DNA of 64,000 bases from Enoplosus armatus (GCF_043641665.1 NC_092189.1:11928333-11992332), one strand, 5' to 3'. Shown: positions 21,211-34,633, counted from the first letter of the stretch. Program-made: numbers and translations. The notes: generated by a model not told the origin, from the sequence alone.

Positions 21211-23622
21211 ATGCCTTTTATCAGCAGTGGACCCACGATTAAATGGCAAGTACGGGCCTTCATCCTTGTTTTTCTCATTGACGCGGCAGTCTGTCAGATC
21301 CGCTACTCTGTCCCAGAGGAGATGAGGAAGAGCTCCTTTGTAGGAAACGTGGCTGAAGATTTGGGTATCAACGCTAAAAGACTGCTATCCGGCGGGGCCC
21401 GAATAGTTAGCAGTGACAGCAGCGAGTACATCAGGCTGGATGCAGACAAAGGGATTCTTGTCGTGGGAGAAAGAATAGATAGAGAGCAGCTCTGCGGGCA
21501 GACATCGCCCTGTAGCTTGAATTTTGAAATGATTATGACGAATCCGATGCAACTACATAGCGTTGTTGTGGAAGTGTTGGATGTTAATGATAATGCACCC
21601 GTGTTTCATGAGAAAGAAATGCATTTAGAAATACTAGAATCTGCTCCTACAGGGACCGAAATCTTACAATTGAGTGCCACCGACCCCGATGTTGGCATCA
21701 ACGCGTTACACGGATATACGTTACACCCAACAACACATTTTAATATTAAGGTCCTGTCGAGCCCAAATGGACATAAATATGCACAGTTGTACCTTTCTAG
21801 TGCTTTAGATCGAGAGAAAGAGGAAAAGCTGCTTCTCATGCTAACTGCTGTGGACGGCGGTGAACCACAGAGATCAGGGACACTAAAAATACATGTAACT
21901 GTGCGAGACACTAATGACAATGCTCCGGTTTTTACGCAATCAATTTTCAAGGCGTCTGTTAAAGAAAATGTTCCAAAGGGAACCTTAGTGGTGAGGTTGA
22001 GCGCAACAGATGCAGATGAGGGGATGAATGGTCATGTTACATACCACGTTAATCGCATGTCCAGTAATATTGCTGAACTATTTCATCTGGATGAAAACAG
22101 CGGCGATTTAACCGTAAACGGTATGATTGACTATGAAGAGAATAAAATATATGAGATTGGTGTGCAGGCGAAAGATCAAGGTGGACAAAGCACATCGACG
22201 AAAGTAATAATTGAGGTGACGGATGTGAATGACAATGCACCTGTAGTAACACTTACCTCGTTCTCGGCTGCCATCGCGGAGGATTCTCCTAGTGGAACCA
22301 CTGTGGCTATCATTAACGTTAAAGATCTCGATTCAGGCAAAAATGGCAAAGTAGACTGCTCGGTTAACGGCAATATCCCGTTTGCAATCCACTCATCTCT
22401 GAAGAATTATTATACTCTGGTGACAAACGGTGTCCTTGACAGGGAGCGTAATCCTGACTACAATATTACTTTCACGGCTGTGGATGAAGGTAGCCCACCA
22501 CTCTCGACTAACAAAACAATAACACTTCGAGTATCCGACGTCAATGACAATGCCCCCGTATTTGAACAGAGTCATTATGAAGCTAATATCATGGAGAATA
22601 ACTCCCCAGGATTATCTGTGTTTTCCGTGAAAGCACACGACTCTGACTCGGGGCAGAACGCGCGTGTGTCGTACCTGCTTATTGATACTCAGTTAAATGG
22701 TAACCCCATATCCACTTACATATCTGTTAACTCAGAAAGTGGAGTTATACAGGCGGTTCGATCATTTGACTATGAGCAAATTAAAAGTCTAAATATTTAT
22801 GTAAAGGGACAGGATGGGGGTTCCCCACCTTTAAGCAGCAATACCACAGTTAAATTAAATATCCAAGATCAGAACGACAACCCCCCTCAGGTTCTGTACC
22901 CAGTCCAGACTGGTGGCTCTCTGGTGGCAGAAATGGTGCCTCGTTCAGCAGATGTGGGCTATCTGGTCAGTAAAGTGGTGGCTGTTGATGTGGACTCTGG
23001 ACAGAATGCCTGGCTCTCCTATAAACTGCAGAAAGCCACAGACAGGGCGCTGTTTGAAGTGGGCTTACAGAATGGAGAAATAAGAACTATCCGCCAAGTC
23101 ACTGATAAAGATGCTGTGAAACAAAGACTGACTGTTATAGTGGAGGACAACGGGCAGCCCTCTCGTTCAGCTACAGTCATTGTTAACGTGGCGGTGGCGG
23201 ACAGCTTCCCTGAAGTGCTGTCGGAGTTCACTGACTTTACACACGACAAGGAGTACAACGACAACCTGACTTTTTACTTAGTGTTGGCTCTGGCTGTAGT
23301 TTCCTTCCTCTTCATCACGTGTTTAGTGGTTATTATATCAGTGAAAATCTACAGATGGAGACAGTCTCGCGTCCTGTATCACTCCAACCTCCCTGTGATT
23401 CCATATTATCCACCACGTTACTCAGACACTTTGGGGACAGGGACTCTCCAACACGTGTACAACTACGAGGTGTGCAGGACGACTGACTCCAGAAAGAGTG
23501 ACTGTAAGTTCGGCAGAGCTGGTAGTCAGAACGTGCTGATAATGGACCCCAGTTCAACAGGGACGATGCAGCGGATACAGAGTGAAAAGAGCATCCTGGA
23601 CGAACCAGACTCTCCTCTAGAG
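21211..23622 (+). CDS. pcdhg: Protocadherin gamma-like variable exon 7 (divergent)
   Basis: Codes for 804 residues: signal peptide 1-28 (MPFISSGPTI start), mature QIRYSVPEEM, EC1-EC6, membrane helix and standard tail, donor GAG|GTGAGG, phase 0. EC1 is unlike its neighbours (NAEDLGINAKRLLSGGARIVSS-type), though the C-x5-C loop (LCGQTSPC) is kept. EC1-EC5 show little of the sharing seen in other exons; identity to the common block begins only at the DQNDN linker before EC6 (about 22871). It may therefore keep an older EC5. The ATG at 21211 is the first in-frame one. Confidence 0.94.
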
Positions 23623-23738
23623 GTGAGGCCTTTGGTATATTGATCCTCACTAATCATTTTTTTTGTGCTTCTTCAAAGGTCTTCGTAAACAGCGGGTGCC
23701 TTTTGGGCTCACATGTAACTGATAGCCCATGAGGCATG

Positions 23739-23766
23739 TTCAGAACCATAGCTCATGGACAGCTCC
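23739..23766 (+). promoter_or_regulatory. RE1-like site with widened spacing
   Basis: Left half TTCAGAACC at 23739-23747 and right half GGACAGCTCC at 23757-23766, separated by 9 bases. That is 7 more than canonical, within the range known for expanded REST sites. Confidence 0.5.
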
Positions 23767-24163
23767 TCCGAGTGAAAGTTAAATGTCATTCACTGTGGAG
23801 CAGGAGCATAGTGTTGTATTAAAGTGTGAGTACTTAATATTATCGTTAACCAGAATTGTTATAGATACATGTTCACATATTAAAGGATTTCTAACATTTA
23901 GTCCAATGTGAGTTATGGTAATTCAGATCCAGGGAGACTAAAGCCTATATTCTTATTAATAACAGATATGTGATCATGTTGGTGCCAAAAAATAACACAA
24001 ACTTGTCAAAAAACATACATAGTTTTGTTTTCTGCCTTATGTGAATGCTTTGAATTATACTGAATGCAGTGTTGCAGTTTTGATCGACAATTCCATGTTT
24101 TCTGCACCAAAGTGCTTGGCAAATAGATTTTTATGTTCTGCCTGTGTTCATGACATTCATGCT

Positions 24164-24190
24164 TTGGACAGTAAGGGACGCTGTTGGTCA
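24164..24190 (+). promoter_or_regulatory. CSE promoter element of exon 8
   Basis: TTGGACAGTAAGGG plus ACGCTGTTGGTCA, 211 bp before the start codon. Confidence 0.87.
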
Positions 24191-24401
24191 GTGAAACAAA
24201 TGTTAAGAGTTGATTGAGTGGAGGCAGAGCCCTCGTTTTACCGTTTAGTCAGGGGAGAAGACAAACTGTGGGATTCATACGCAGGCGGCCACAATTTCAT
24301 TCGGAGCGAGCACTTAAAGTCAAAGGATTACTTGATGCAACTGCCTTTGTTTTCCGTGGATTGACAGCAGGCTGTTGGTAACACATTTTCTTATTTGTGC
24401 G

Positions 24402-26837
24402 ATGGCGTTTGAAAAATGTCCTCCTTCTTGCGTAAAATGGCGTTTGTATAGCAGATCAATATGGCAGTTACTGCTGTTCCTTTGGTGTCTCGGTCCCATC
24501 GTGTCTGGCCAAATCAGGTATACCATTCCAGAAGAGCTGAAAAAGGGCTCTCTCATTGGCAACGTAGCTCAAGACCTTGGTTTGGATGTGCAAAGGCTTC
24601 GTTCTGGTCGGGCCCGTATCGTGACTAGACAAAGCATCCAGTACACCGAGCTGAAAACAGACAAAGGCATCTTAGTCGTGAACGAGAGAATAGACCGAGA
24701 GCAGCTTTGTGGAGACGTAACACCGTGCAGCTTCAGCTTTGAGGTGATTTTAGAAAATCCTATGGAATTACACCGAGTAACAGTGGAAATAACTGACATA
24801 AATGACAATTCTCCGACGTTTAGAAAGGATGAAATTAAATTTGAAATAAGCGAAACTGCCATACTGGGATCACGCTTTTTGTTAGCCAGTGCTGAAGACG
24901 CAGATGTAGGCAGTAACGGTCTCCAGAAATACATACTAACTACCAATGACATATTTGGTTTGAAGCAGCACTCAAGTCCAGATGGCCGAAAATATGCCGA
25001 GATGGTCTTACAGAAACCGTTAGACAGAGAAAGCGAGCCAAGAATATCACTGAAGCTGATCGCTGTTGACGGTGGAACTCCGCATAGATCTGGTACAGTA
25101 AACATAGATATTACAGTGCTCGATGTTAATGATAATCCTCCCATCTTTAACCAGTCTCTGTACAGGGCTACTGTATCGGAGAATGCATTGAAAGGAACCT
25201 ATGTAACGACAGTGAATGCAAGTGATGCAGACAGTGGATCAAACGGTCTCGTCACATATAGATTTTCAAACATGAAAGAGCAACTGGCTGATATATTTAA
25301 ATTAGGCGAAATTACGGGGATCGTAACACTTGGAGGGCAAGTAGATTATGAAAAAGATAAGAAATATGAAATTATGATTGAAGCTATGGACCAAGGAGGC
25401 CTTACAGATTCAAGCAAGGTGCTAATTGAGATTATAGACGTCAACGATAATGCACCTGTCATAAATGTGATGTCATTCTCCAGCCCCGTGCCGGAGGATT
25501 CTGCCTCGGGTACCACAGTGGCAATAATTAATGTGATTGACGCGGACTCGGAGCAAAATGGCCAAATTGTTTGTACAACAGACAGGAGCCTCCCATTTAA
25601 AATAAAATCAACATTAACTAATTACTATGCTTTAGTAACAGACTCAGCTTTTGACAGAGAAGTTGTACCGGAATATAACATAACTGTAAGGGCCACCGAT
25701 TCGGGATCGCCATCCTTGTCAAGCACAACAATATTACGTCTGAGAATCTCTGATGTGAATGACAATGCCCCATTATTTGATCAAATTAGCTACGCTTCTC
25801 ACGTCACAGAAAACAATTCCCCTGGAATGTCCATATTTTCCGTCAAAGCACGGGACATGGACTGGAATCAAAACGCTAGAATATCGTACTTTCTCGAAGA
25901 AACACAGATCAATGGTAGCCCAACCTCGTCTTACGTCTCCATAAACAGTGAAACTGGAGCCATCCATGCAGTGCGCTCTTTTGACTATGAACAAATTAAA
26001 CAAATTCAGCTAGTAGTTAAAGCGCAGGATGGAGGCTCCCCTCCACTCAGTAGCAACGTGACCGTGAAGATTATGGTCCAGGACCAGAACGACAACCCCC
26101 CTCAGGTTCTGTACCCAGTCCAGACTGGTGGCTCTCTGGTGGCCGAAATGGTGCCTCGTTCCGCAGATGTGGGCTATCTGGTCAGTAAAGTGGTGGCTGT
26201 TGATGTGGACTCTGGACAGAATGCCTGGCTCTCCTATAAACTGCAGAAAGCCACAGACAGGGCGCTGTTTGAAGTGGGCTTACAGAATGGAGAAATAAGA
26301 ACTATCCGCCAAGTCACTGATAAAGATGCTGTGAAACAAAGACTGACTGTTATAGTGGAGGACAACGGGCAGCCCTCTCGTTCAGCTACAGTCATTGTTA
26401 ACGTGGCGGTGGCGGACAGCTTCCCTGAAGTGCTGTCGGAGTTCACTGACTTTACACACGACAAGGAGTACAATGACAACCTGACTTTTTACTTAGTGTT
26501 GGCTCTGGCTGTAGTTTCCTTCCTCTTCATCACGTGTTTAGTGGTTATTATATCGGTGAAAATCTACAGATGGAGACAGTCTCGCGTCCTGTATCACTCC
26601 AACCTCCCTGTGATTCCATATTATCCACCACGTTACTCAGACACTTTGGGGACAGGGACTCTCCAACACGTGTACAACTACGAGGTGTGCAGGACGACTG
26701 ACTCCAGAAAGAGTGACTGTAAGTTCGGCAGAGCTGGTAGTCAGAACGTGCTGATAATGGACCCCAGTTCAACAGGGACGATGCAGCGGATACAGAGTGA
26801 AAAGAGCATCCTGGATGAACCAGACTCTCCTCTAGAG
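24402..26837 (+). CDS. pcdhg: Protocadherin gamma-like variable exon 8
   Basis: Codes for 812 residues: signal peptide 1-36 (MAFEKCPPSC start), mature QIRYTIPEEL, EC1-EC6, membrane helix, standard tail and donor GAG|GTGAGT, phase 0, followed by an immediate stop. Linkers are DINDN, DVNDN, DVNDN, DVNDN and DQNDN. EC1 is close to exons 1-3, but EC2-EC5 are its own. Its 3' flank, including the RE1, is clearly homologous to that of exon 1, so this exon and the exon 1 lineage share an origin or a conversion event past the donor. Confidence 0.95.
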
Positions 26838-26932
26838 GTGAGTTAAATAATGTAGCTTCGACTCTGTGCAGTTATTTCTCTCTCTTTGTTTAATTACATT
26901 GATAACGAAGTGTTGCGCGCTATACCGCCATT

Positions 26933-26953
26933 TTCAGCACCATGGACAGCATC
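26933..26953 (+). promoter_or_regulatory. RE1/NRSE-like REST site, canonical spacing
   Basis: TTCAGCACC, gap AT, GGACAGCATC. Identical to the site at the left edge of the window (16-36), within a homologous 3' flank. Confidence 0.78.
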
Positions 26954-27300
26954 AGACCTCGCATCACTTGCTTCTGTATTCATTTTAAGAACTTCAAAAA
27001 GATAATAGTACTTAGATTCTCAAACAATGGTATGCTTTTATATTATTTCACACATACACATATAACTTTATAGTTGCATTGTGTGTTAAAAGCGGATTGA
27101 TAACTTGCTGTTTTTTGCTACGTTATAAATACAGTATATAAATAAAATAAAGTACTCAGAAATGCCGTTTTCTCAGTCTCTCCTAGAGGATTGTTGACCA
27201 TCATGTACTAATTTTCCGTTGTAGTTACTGTTCCTCTTTAACTTCTCTATTTACTACTTTTAAATTATAGGCTTCTCAACCACTGACCATTATTGATATA

Positions 27301-27327
27301 TTCAGCACTGCAGTGCTGGACAGTTCC
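27301..27327 (+). promoter_or_regulatory. RE1-like site with widened spacing
   Basis: TTCAGCACT and GGACAGTTCC separated by 8 bases, 6 more than canonical. The gap with its left edge forms a small palindrome (AGCACTGCAGTGCT). Confidence 0.48.
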
Positions 27328-27572
27328 TCACAATGAGACTGGTTTGGTAACGCTGCTCTAAATTGCTGGCTTTCTGTCTGTGGTTGATCATGTGTGGGGT
27401 GTGTGATTTCATGTTACATCCTGGGTTGAGATATTCCATCTATTTATTTATCAATTTTTGATTGCATCAGACTTTTTAGATTGCCTTTGGTTCCCAGAGT
27501 AAATTGCATACAAAAGTGTTTTTTGTTTTTTTTGTTTTACCTAATTGCGCTTGCCCCAGTTCTTTCCTCCGT

Positions 27573-27599
27573 TTGGACTCTAAGGGACGCTGTTGATCA
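27573..27599 (+). promoter_or_regulatory. CSE promoter element of exon 9
   Basis: TTGGACTCTAAGGG plus ACGCTGTTGATCA, 253 bp before the start codon. Confidence 0.88.
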
Positions 27600-27852
27600 G
27601 TGAAACAGAGTCGAGTGTTGTTAGGACTGTCAGAGAGCAGCGAAAGAGGAGAGGGAGGAACCCTCTCTTCATACAAGGAGGCGTTCGACGGAAATGCAGT
27701 CGCTTTGAAACAGCATTTTTTTTTCTTTGATAATAATCGAACAATTTGCTCGACAGAAATGCAGCACTGTTGAACTGGGAAGCAACATTTGTCGACGTGT
27801 GTGGCTGTGGGATATAATTTTAACTTCTGTTTAGGATTTCATTCTTTACGAC

Positions 27853-30279
27853 ATGGGGATACGCCAGCTCCGATGCGGAAAATGGCTGTTTTGTGGGACA
27901 CTTACATGGAAACTGTTAATTTTTGTCTTCATGATTTCCACCATTAACGGCCAAATCCGATATTCAATACCGGAGGAGATGAAGAAAGGTTCTCTTATCG
28001 GTAATGTAGCCCAAGACCTTGGTCTGGATCTGAAAAGGCTCCGTTCTGGTCGAGCCCGTATCGTGACCGGAGAAAACAATCGGTACACTGAGCTAAAAAC
28101 AGACAAAGGGATTCTAGTTGTGAATGAGAGAATCGACCGAGAAGAGCTTTGTGGAGACGTAACACCGTGCAGCTTCAGCTTCGAAATTATTCTGGAAAAT
28201 CCAATTGAACTGCACAGGGTGACAGTAGAAATATTAGACGTAAACGACCATGCGCCAACTTTCAAAAATAATTTAATGAATCTAGAAATTAGTGAATCTG
28301 CAACGATAGGATCTCATTTCGACTTAGAAAGCGCATATGACCCCGATGCTGGGATTAACAGTCTGCAAAATTATGTGTTATCCCCAAATGATAATTTCGT
28401 TTTGAAGCAACACTCAAACGCCGATGGGATCAAACTCGCCGTAATGATTTTACAGAAGCCATTAGACAGAGAGTCAAACCCACACCTCTCTTTGAAGCTG
28501 GTAGCAGTAGACGGAGGGACTCCACAGCGATCTGGTACAGTAAATATAAAAATTGCTGTGGTTGATGTCAATGATAATCGTCCTGTATTTAATCAATCAC
28601 TGTACACTGCTACTGTGACAGAAAATGCACCCATCGGAACCTATATAACTACCGTGAATGCTTCAGATGCCGACAGTGGGTCTAATGGCTTGGTTACATA
28701 TACTTTTTCTAATGTAAATGGGAAGTCTGGTGAACTATTTGAAATCGACAGTTCATCTGGCAAAATAACTGTGGCTGGTAATATTGATTTCGAAAAAGAC
28801 AAAAAATACGAAATTAGAGTGATCGCCAAAGACCAGGGTGGCCTGAGTGACGCAACCAAAGTTGTCATTGAGGTCACTGACATGAATGATAATGCTCCAG
28901 TTATAAATATAATGTCCTTCTCCAGTCTGATTTCAGAGGATGTCCCTCCAGGCACGATTATAGCTGTTTTTAATGTTAAAGATGCAGACTCAGAAAGAAA
29001 CGGTCAGATAACATGCTCAATAGATTCCAATCTTCCCTTTAAAATCCAGTCTTCTTTGACTAATTATTATAACTTGCTTTCAGAAATACCTTTTGATCGT
29101 GAAACAAAACCAGAATACAACATAACAATAACTGCAACCGATTCAGGGTCACCCCCGCTTTCTACAAAAATACATTTACACCTAAGAATTTCTGATGTAA
29201 ATGATAATGCTCCACTCTTTACTAAACCGTATTATTCTGCCTATATCATTGAAAATAATGTCCCTGGTATGTCAATATTTAGTGTAAGCGCACGAGATTC
29301 TGACTGGAATCAGAATGCAAGAATCTCATACTTTCTGGAGGACACACAGGTCAGTGGCAGCCCAGTTTCTTCTTATGTGTCCATAAACTCTGAAACTGGA
29401 CTTCTGCATGCAGTTCGGTCATTTGATTATGAGCAGATCAAGCAGCTTGTATTCACTGTCAAAGCGCAGGATGGAGGCTCCCCTCCACTCAGTAGCAATG
29501 TGACTGTGAAATTAATGATCCAAGACCAGAACGACAACCCCCCTCAGGTTCTGTACCCAGTCCAGACTGGTGGCTCTCTGGTGGCCGAAATGGTGCCTCG
29601 TTCAGCAGATGTGGGCTATCTGGTCAGTAAAGTGGTGGCTGTTGATGTGGACTCTGGACAGAATGCCTGGCTCTCCTATAAACTGCAGAAAGCCACAGAC
29701 AGGGCGCTGTTTGAAGTGGGCTTACAGAATGGAGAAATAAGAACTATCCGCCAAGTCACTGATAAAGATGCTGTGAAACAAAGACTGACTGTTATAGTGG
29801 AGGACAACGGGCAGCCCTCTCGTTCAGCTACAGTCATTGTTAACGTGGCGGTGGCGGACAGCTTCCCTGAAGTGCTGTCGGAGTTCACTGACTTTACACA
29901 CGACAAGGAGTACAACGACAACCTGACTTTTTACTTAGTGTTGGCTCTGGCTGTAGTTTCCTTCCTCTTCATCACGTGTTTAGTGGTTATTATATCGGTG
30001 AAAGTCTACAGATGGAGACAGTCTCGCGTCCTGTATCACTCCAACCTCCCTGTGATTCCATATTATCCACCACGTTACTCAGACACTTTGGGGACAGGGA
30101 CTCTCCAACACGTGTACAACTACGAGGTGTGCAGGACGACTGACTCCAGAAAGAGTGACTGTAAGTTCGGCAGAGCTGGTAGTCAGAACGTGCTGATAAT
30201 GGACCCCAGTTCAACAGGGACGATGCAGCGGATACAGAGTGAAAAGAGCATCCTGGATGAACCAGACTCTCCTCTAGAG
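27853..30279 (+). CDS. pcdhg: Protocadherin gamma-like variable exon 9
   Basis: Codes for 809 residues: signal peptide 1-33 (MGIRQLRCGK start), mature QIRYSIPEEM, EC1-EC6, membrane helix and standard tail. The donor GAG|GTATGA is the weakest-looking in the set, and a stop follows one codon later. The EC1/EC2 linker is DVNDH and the EC2/EC3 linker DVNDNRP. The membrane-proximal residue is Val (SVKVYRW) where nearly all others have Ile, a marker shared only with exon 12. It is the last member of the QIRY group before the QVSY group begins. Confidence 0.95.
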
Positions 30280-30941
30280 GTATGAGTGGCAATATGTTTG
30301 CTGTTGTTTTTTAGTATTTAAAACTAGGTCATCTCATTCCCCCCTCCATTTGATGGTGCACAGTGAATTACAGTACAGTTGCTTTTCACACTTATTGATT
30401 GTTTTCAGAGCATTTGTTTAATTTATTTCTAATTAACATAGTTTCATTTTTCTATATCTATTTTTTTAAGAACGAATAACCAACACAATCTCCCAACCTG
30501 TTGTCTATATTCATGAATAGGTTTACAGATATACTTTTCTAAATGCATTTAAGTTTCAGTGGCTCCTAATATTTACTATCCATTTACACTTAATATATCT
30601 TTTATGCAGTTAGTGCAGTTCAGAGTAGTGGACGGGGAGTGCCGCTGTTGGCCAGTGGGTTGCACTATCACTCGAGGCTCACAGTGGAACCTCTTTCATC
30701 GTCTCCCTTCATTCGTGTGCGCCAGTCAGAAGCAGATCTCACACAGTCCGCGTTGCAGAGAGGAATAACCTGGCACCGACATTCTTTTTTGAGGAAATGG
30801 AGATAATGAGGACATTATAATCAATGATTTCGCATCGCTTTTAAATATAGCAGGATCCAACCGAAATATTTAGGCGACGGAAATTAGGCCAAAGCGATCT
30901 CAACCATTCGTGGCGCAATATACTGTGTGTCAGACAGAACA
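30280..30941. other. Spacer between exons 9 and 10
   Basis: Short spacer at the border of the two exon groups. The only feature seen is the exon 10 CSE at 30628. No RE1-like site was found. Confidence 0.75.
30628..30654 (+). promoter_or_regulatory. CSE promoter element of exon 10
   Basis: GTGGACGGGGAGTG plus CCGCTGTTGGCCA. The core ends in GGCCA, as in most second-group exons, and the left part is the most divergent in the window. 287 bp to the start codon. Confidence 0.83.
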
Positions 30942-33326
30942 ATGAAACGGCAAGTACTGTTGTTTATTTCTTTCCTCTCTCTCGGCTCAGTGTTCGGGCA
31001 GGTTAGTTACTCCATCCCGGAGGAAATGGCGTCAGGCTCTTTTATTGGTAATATAGCACAAGATTTAGGTTTGGATATAAAAAGACTGATATCCGGCAAG
31101 GCTCGGCTGCATACTGGAAATAACGCAGAACACATCGAGCTGAATCGAGAAAGAGGGGTGCTGCTGATCAAAGAAAGAATAGACAGAGAGGCGTTGTGCG
31201 GACAGACAACGCCTTGTGCTTTACATTTGCAGATCATTATGGAGAGTCCCATAGAATTTTACAGGGTCACAATCGAAATTCTCGATATTAATGACAATGC
31301 TCCTCATTTTCAGAAAGATTCAATGAAATTTGACATAAGCGAGTCCGCAATGATCGGTGCAAAATTTGTTCTTGAAAGGGCCTTTGATTCCGATATCGGG
31401 ATAAATGGCCTCCAGAGTTACTCACTCTATCCTACGAATAATTTCATTTTAAAGTTGTATGGCCAAGCTGATGATAGTAAGAAGGTAGAGATGGTTTTAC
31501 AGAAACCCCTGGACCGAGAGAAACAAGAGCAGATATCTCTGCTGCTAACTGCTAATGATGGGGGAGACCCAAAGATGTCCGGAACTGTGCAGATCCACGT
31601 TACAGTTTTAGACGTAAACGACAACGCTCCTGTATTCACACAGCCAATTTATAGGGCGCGTTTACGGGAAAATTCCCCTATAGGTACATTATTAATTACA
31701 GTAAGTGCATCTGATATAGATAACGGTTCTAATGGCTTGGTAACATATTCAATATCAAGTAGTATGGTGGGAATTTTGAATCATTTTGAAATAGGCGAAA
31801 ACAGTGGTGATGTGCGTGTAATAGGCGACGTCGATTATGAAAAGTCAAAACAATATCAAATCGACATCGAAGCTAGGGATCAAGGAGGGCTCTCAAATTC
31901 TAGTAAGTTAGTGGTAGATATAATTGATACTAATGACAATAAGCCCTTCATTGATGTTATTTCAACCTCACGCTTAATTCCGGAAAGCTCTCCCTCCCAG
32001 ACCGTAATAGCTGTAATGACTGTCCATGATCCCGACTCCGACGATAATGGGATGGTCAAGTGTATCCTCGGTGAAAACGTCCCTTTTGTAATAAAATCTA
32101 CATCCAATGGTTTCTATAGTTTAGTGACAGACAGTGAATTAGACAGAGAGACAGCCTCTGAGTATAATATCACTGTGACCTGCTCTGATGAGGGAGTGCC
32201 CTCCCTCTCCAGCAGCGTCACTCTCACCTTACAGATCTCTGACGTGAATGACAACGCGCCTGTCTTTGAGAGGAGCTCATATGAGGCCTACATTGTAGAA
32301 AACAACACACCAGGCCTCTCTATATTCACAGTGAAAGCCAGAGACGCTGACTGGAACCAGAATGCGCGTGTTTCTTACATACTGGAGGACTCCTCTGTTA
32401 ACGGAGTGCCGGTCTCCTCATATGTGTCCGTTAGTGCTGATAGTGGAGTCATCCATGCAGTGCGCTCTTTTGACTACGAGCAGATCAAAGACTTCCAGTT
32501 CCGCGTCAAAGCGCAGGATGGAGGCTCCCCTCCACTCAGTAGCAACGTGACCGTGAAAATAATGATCCAGGACCAGAACGACAACCCCCCCCAGGTTCTG
32601 TACCCAGTCCAGACTGGTGGCTCTCTGGTGGCTGAAATGGTGCCTCGTTCAGCAGATGTGGGCTATCTGGTCAGTAAAGTGGTGGCTGTTGATGTGGACT
32701 CTGGACAGAATGCCTGGCTCTCCTATAAACTGCAGAAAGCCACAGACAGGGCGCTGTTTGAAGTGGGCTTACAGAATGGAGAAATAAGAACTATCCGCCA
32801 AGTCACTGATAAAGATGCTGTGAAACAAAGACTGACTGTTATAGTGGAGGACAACGGGCAGCCCTCTCGTTCAGCTACAGTCATTGTTAACGTGGCGGTG
32901 GCGGACAGCTTCCCTGAAGTGCTGTCGGAGTTCACTGACTTTACTCACGACAAGGAGTACAACGACAACCTGACTTTTTACTTAGTGTTGGCTCTGGCTG
33001 TAGTTTCCTTCCTCTTCATCACGTGTTTAGTGGTTATTATATCGGTGAAAATCTACAGATGGAGACAGTCTCGCGTCCTGTATCACTCCAACCTCCCTGT
33101 GATTCCATATTATCCACCACGTTACTCAGACACTTTGGGGACAGGGACTCTCCAACACGTGTACAACTACGAGGTGTGCAGGACGACTGACTCCAGAAAG
33201 AGTGACTGTAAGTTCGGCAGAGCTGGTAGTCAGAACGTGCTGATAATGGACCCCAGTTCAACAGGGACGATGCAGCGGATACAGAGTGAAAAGAGCATCC
33301 TGGACGAACCAGACTCTCCTCTAGAG
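30942..33326 (+). CDS. pcdhg: Protocadherin gamma-like variable exon 10
   Basis: First exon of the second group; codes for 795 residues. Signal peptide 1-19 (MKRQVLLFIS start); mature QVSYSIPEEM; EC1 20-119 with the C-x5-C loop at Cys86 and Cys92 and linker DINDN 115-119; then EC2-EC6, membrane helix about 680-703 and a 93-residue standard tail. Donor GAG|GTGAGT, phase 0. From about 32129 (late EC4) to the end it is almost the same as exons 11-18. The open frame continues five codons upstream without an ATG; the bases before the ATG (AGAACA) are conserved in this group. EC2 has the unusual TANDGGDPKMSG where others have TAVDGGEPQ. Confidence 0.95.
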
Positions 33327-33770
33327 GTGAGTTTTCCAAAACTAATGATTTAACTACTGGCATATCCATGTGTCATTCGCGGCCACTGGATTCTTTTGTG
33401 TTGAGCAGTGGCGCCTCACAGGAAAAGTTCCCGGCCCATATTCTCTGTTAACTTTTTATCCAGTGACTTTTCAAATGGACTACTTCCTTGCATTAATACA
33501 TGCAGTTTAGTCAAACTGGAAAACTTTCATTTCCCTTTATTCAGTAAAGTTTGTTTCATTTTGGAACTTCTTCAGCATTCTGATAGTGTTTATTATATTA
33601 TACTTGAATATGAGAACATTATTTTATTAAACCCATGCTTGTTTTTACATATTAGTTTTTCAGGAGTCGTTTTTGTAAAAGACAGGGAATCCTGCTTTTC
33701 ATCTTCAGTGTAATGGCTTGCCCAACTTAACATTTGCATTACAGAAAAGACTTTCAGACTTTTCTTTCAA

Positions 33771-33791
33771 TTCAGCACCATGGACAGCGTC
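33771..33791 (+). promoter_or_regulatory. RE1/NRSE-like REST site, canonical spacing
   Basis: TTCAGCACC, gap AT, GGACAGCGTC. Two mismatches to the consensus. It lies 445 bp past the exon 10 donor and 1.1 kb before the next CSE. Confidence 0.82.
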
Positions 33792-34605
33792 TCAGTCTGC
33801 TTCAGTTTCAGAGGTTTAAATTTAAGTTTTTTTCAGGACAGTTCAATGTTGCAGTGAGACAGCGTGTTAGATTACAGAAAGTCCTTCCACAATTTGAAAC
33901 ATTCAATAATTTTTCCAAACAGTGTTTTCTTTTTATGTTGTAAATGGTGCATTGTTCACCCTAATAGCTTCACTGATTGTGCAAGCAAGCGCAGTGTCAA
34001 ATCTTAAACAGAACATCTGACTTTGTTTCAGTTATTTCTGTCTTGGATTTCACTTTACTTCTTCTTGTGGGGCAAAAAAATAATATTATGTGCTGATGAA
34101 GAATACTCCGAGCTGTGGTGCGCAGTTTTTCTCATGTTTTAAAAATAAAAAAGTTTATCTTTTTCGAGTCCTGATAGTCTTAAGCGAGTTAAGAGCCAAA
34201 TATGACGGGTATATCCTTATGGATGGTTTGCTTGGACAAATGCACATCAAACTGCAATGCATTGACTTTAGAACATTTTGTGATTGGTGAATCAATGCTA
34301 CAAACGTGAATTATCAGTTACCCGTTTGATTTGTTATGTTTGAATTAAGATTGTATGATTAAAAGCTCATTCTGAATGCTTAGTTATTTGGTAGTTGTGG
34401 ATGACTGATTTACAACATAGTATCAGTCAAAACTTTTATGTCTTTGAGGCTGACTTGTCACTGATCAATTCATGAGTGATAAATATAAAGGAGGACCTTG
34501 ATCATTTTGATTTCCGCCGGTTTTAAATTATATAAAAAGCTTAGGAAGGAAAGTGATATTACAACTTTAAATTAGTACTGTGGGCAGAGCGAGTTTCAAG
34601 AGCTA

Positions 34606-34633
34606 GTGTGTGAGTGTGTGTGAGCGTGTGTGT
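34606..34633. repeat. Short TG-rich microsatellite
   Basis: Interrupted TG dinucleotide repeat of about 28 bases in the spacer between exons 10 and 11. Confidence 0.7.

Larger units (their letters stand above)
23623..24401. other. Spacer between exons 7 and 8
   Basis: Holds a widened RE1-like site at 23739 and the exon 8 CSE at 24164. No repeat or other gene recognised. Confidence 0.8.
26838..27852. other. Spacer between exons 8 and 9
   Basis: Holds two RE1-like sites (26933 canonical, 27301 widened) and the exon 9 CSE at 27573. Nothing else recognised. Confidence 0.8.

Noticed and set aside
23687..23697. Minus-strand CCGCTGTT after exon 7 as another inverted CSE
   Set aside because: Only eight bases match and the next bases (TAC) disagree; it can be chance, unlike the 16-base match at 38106.
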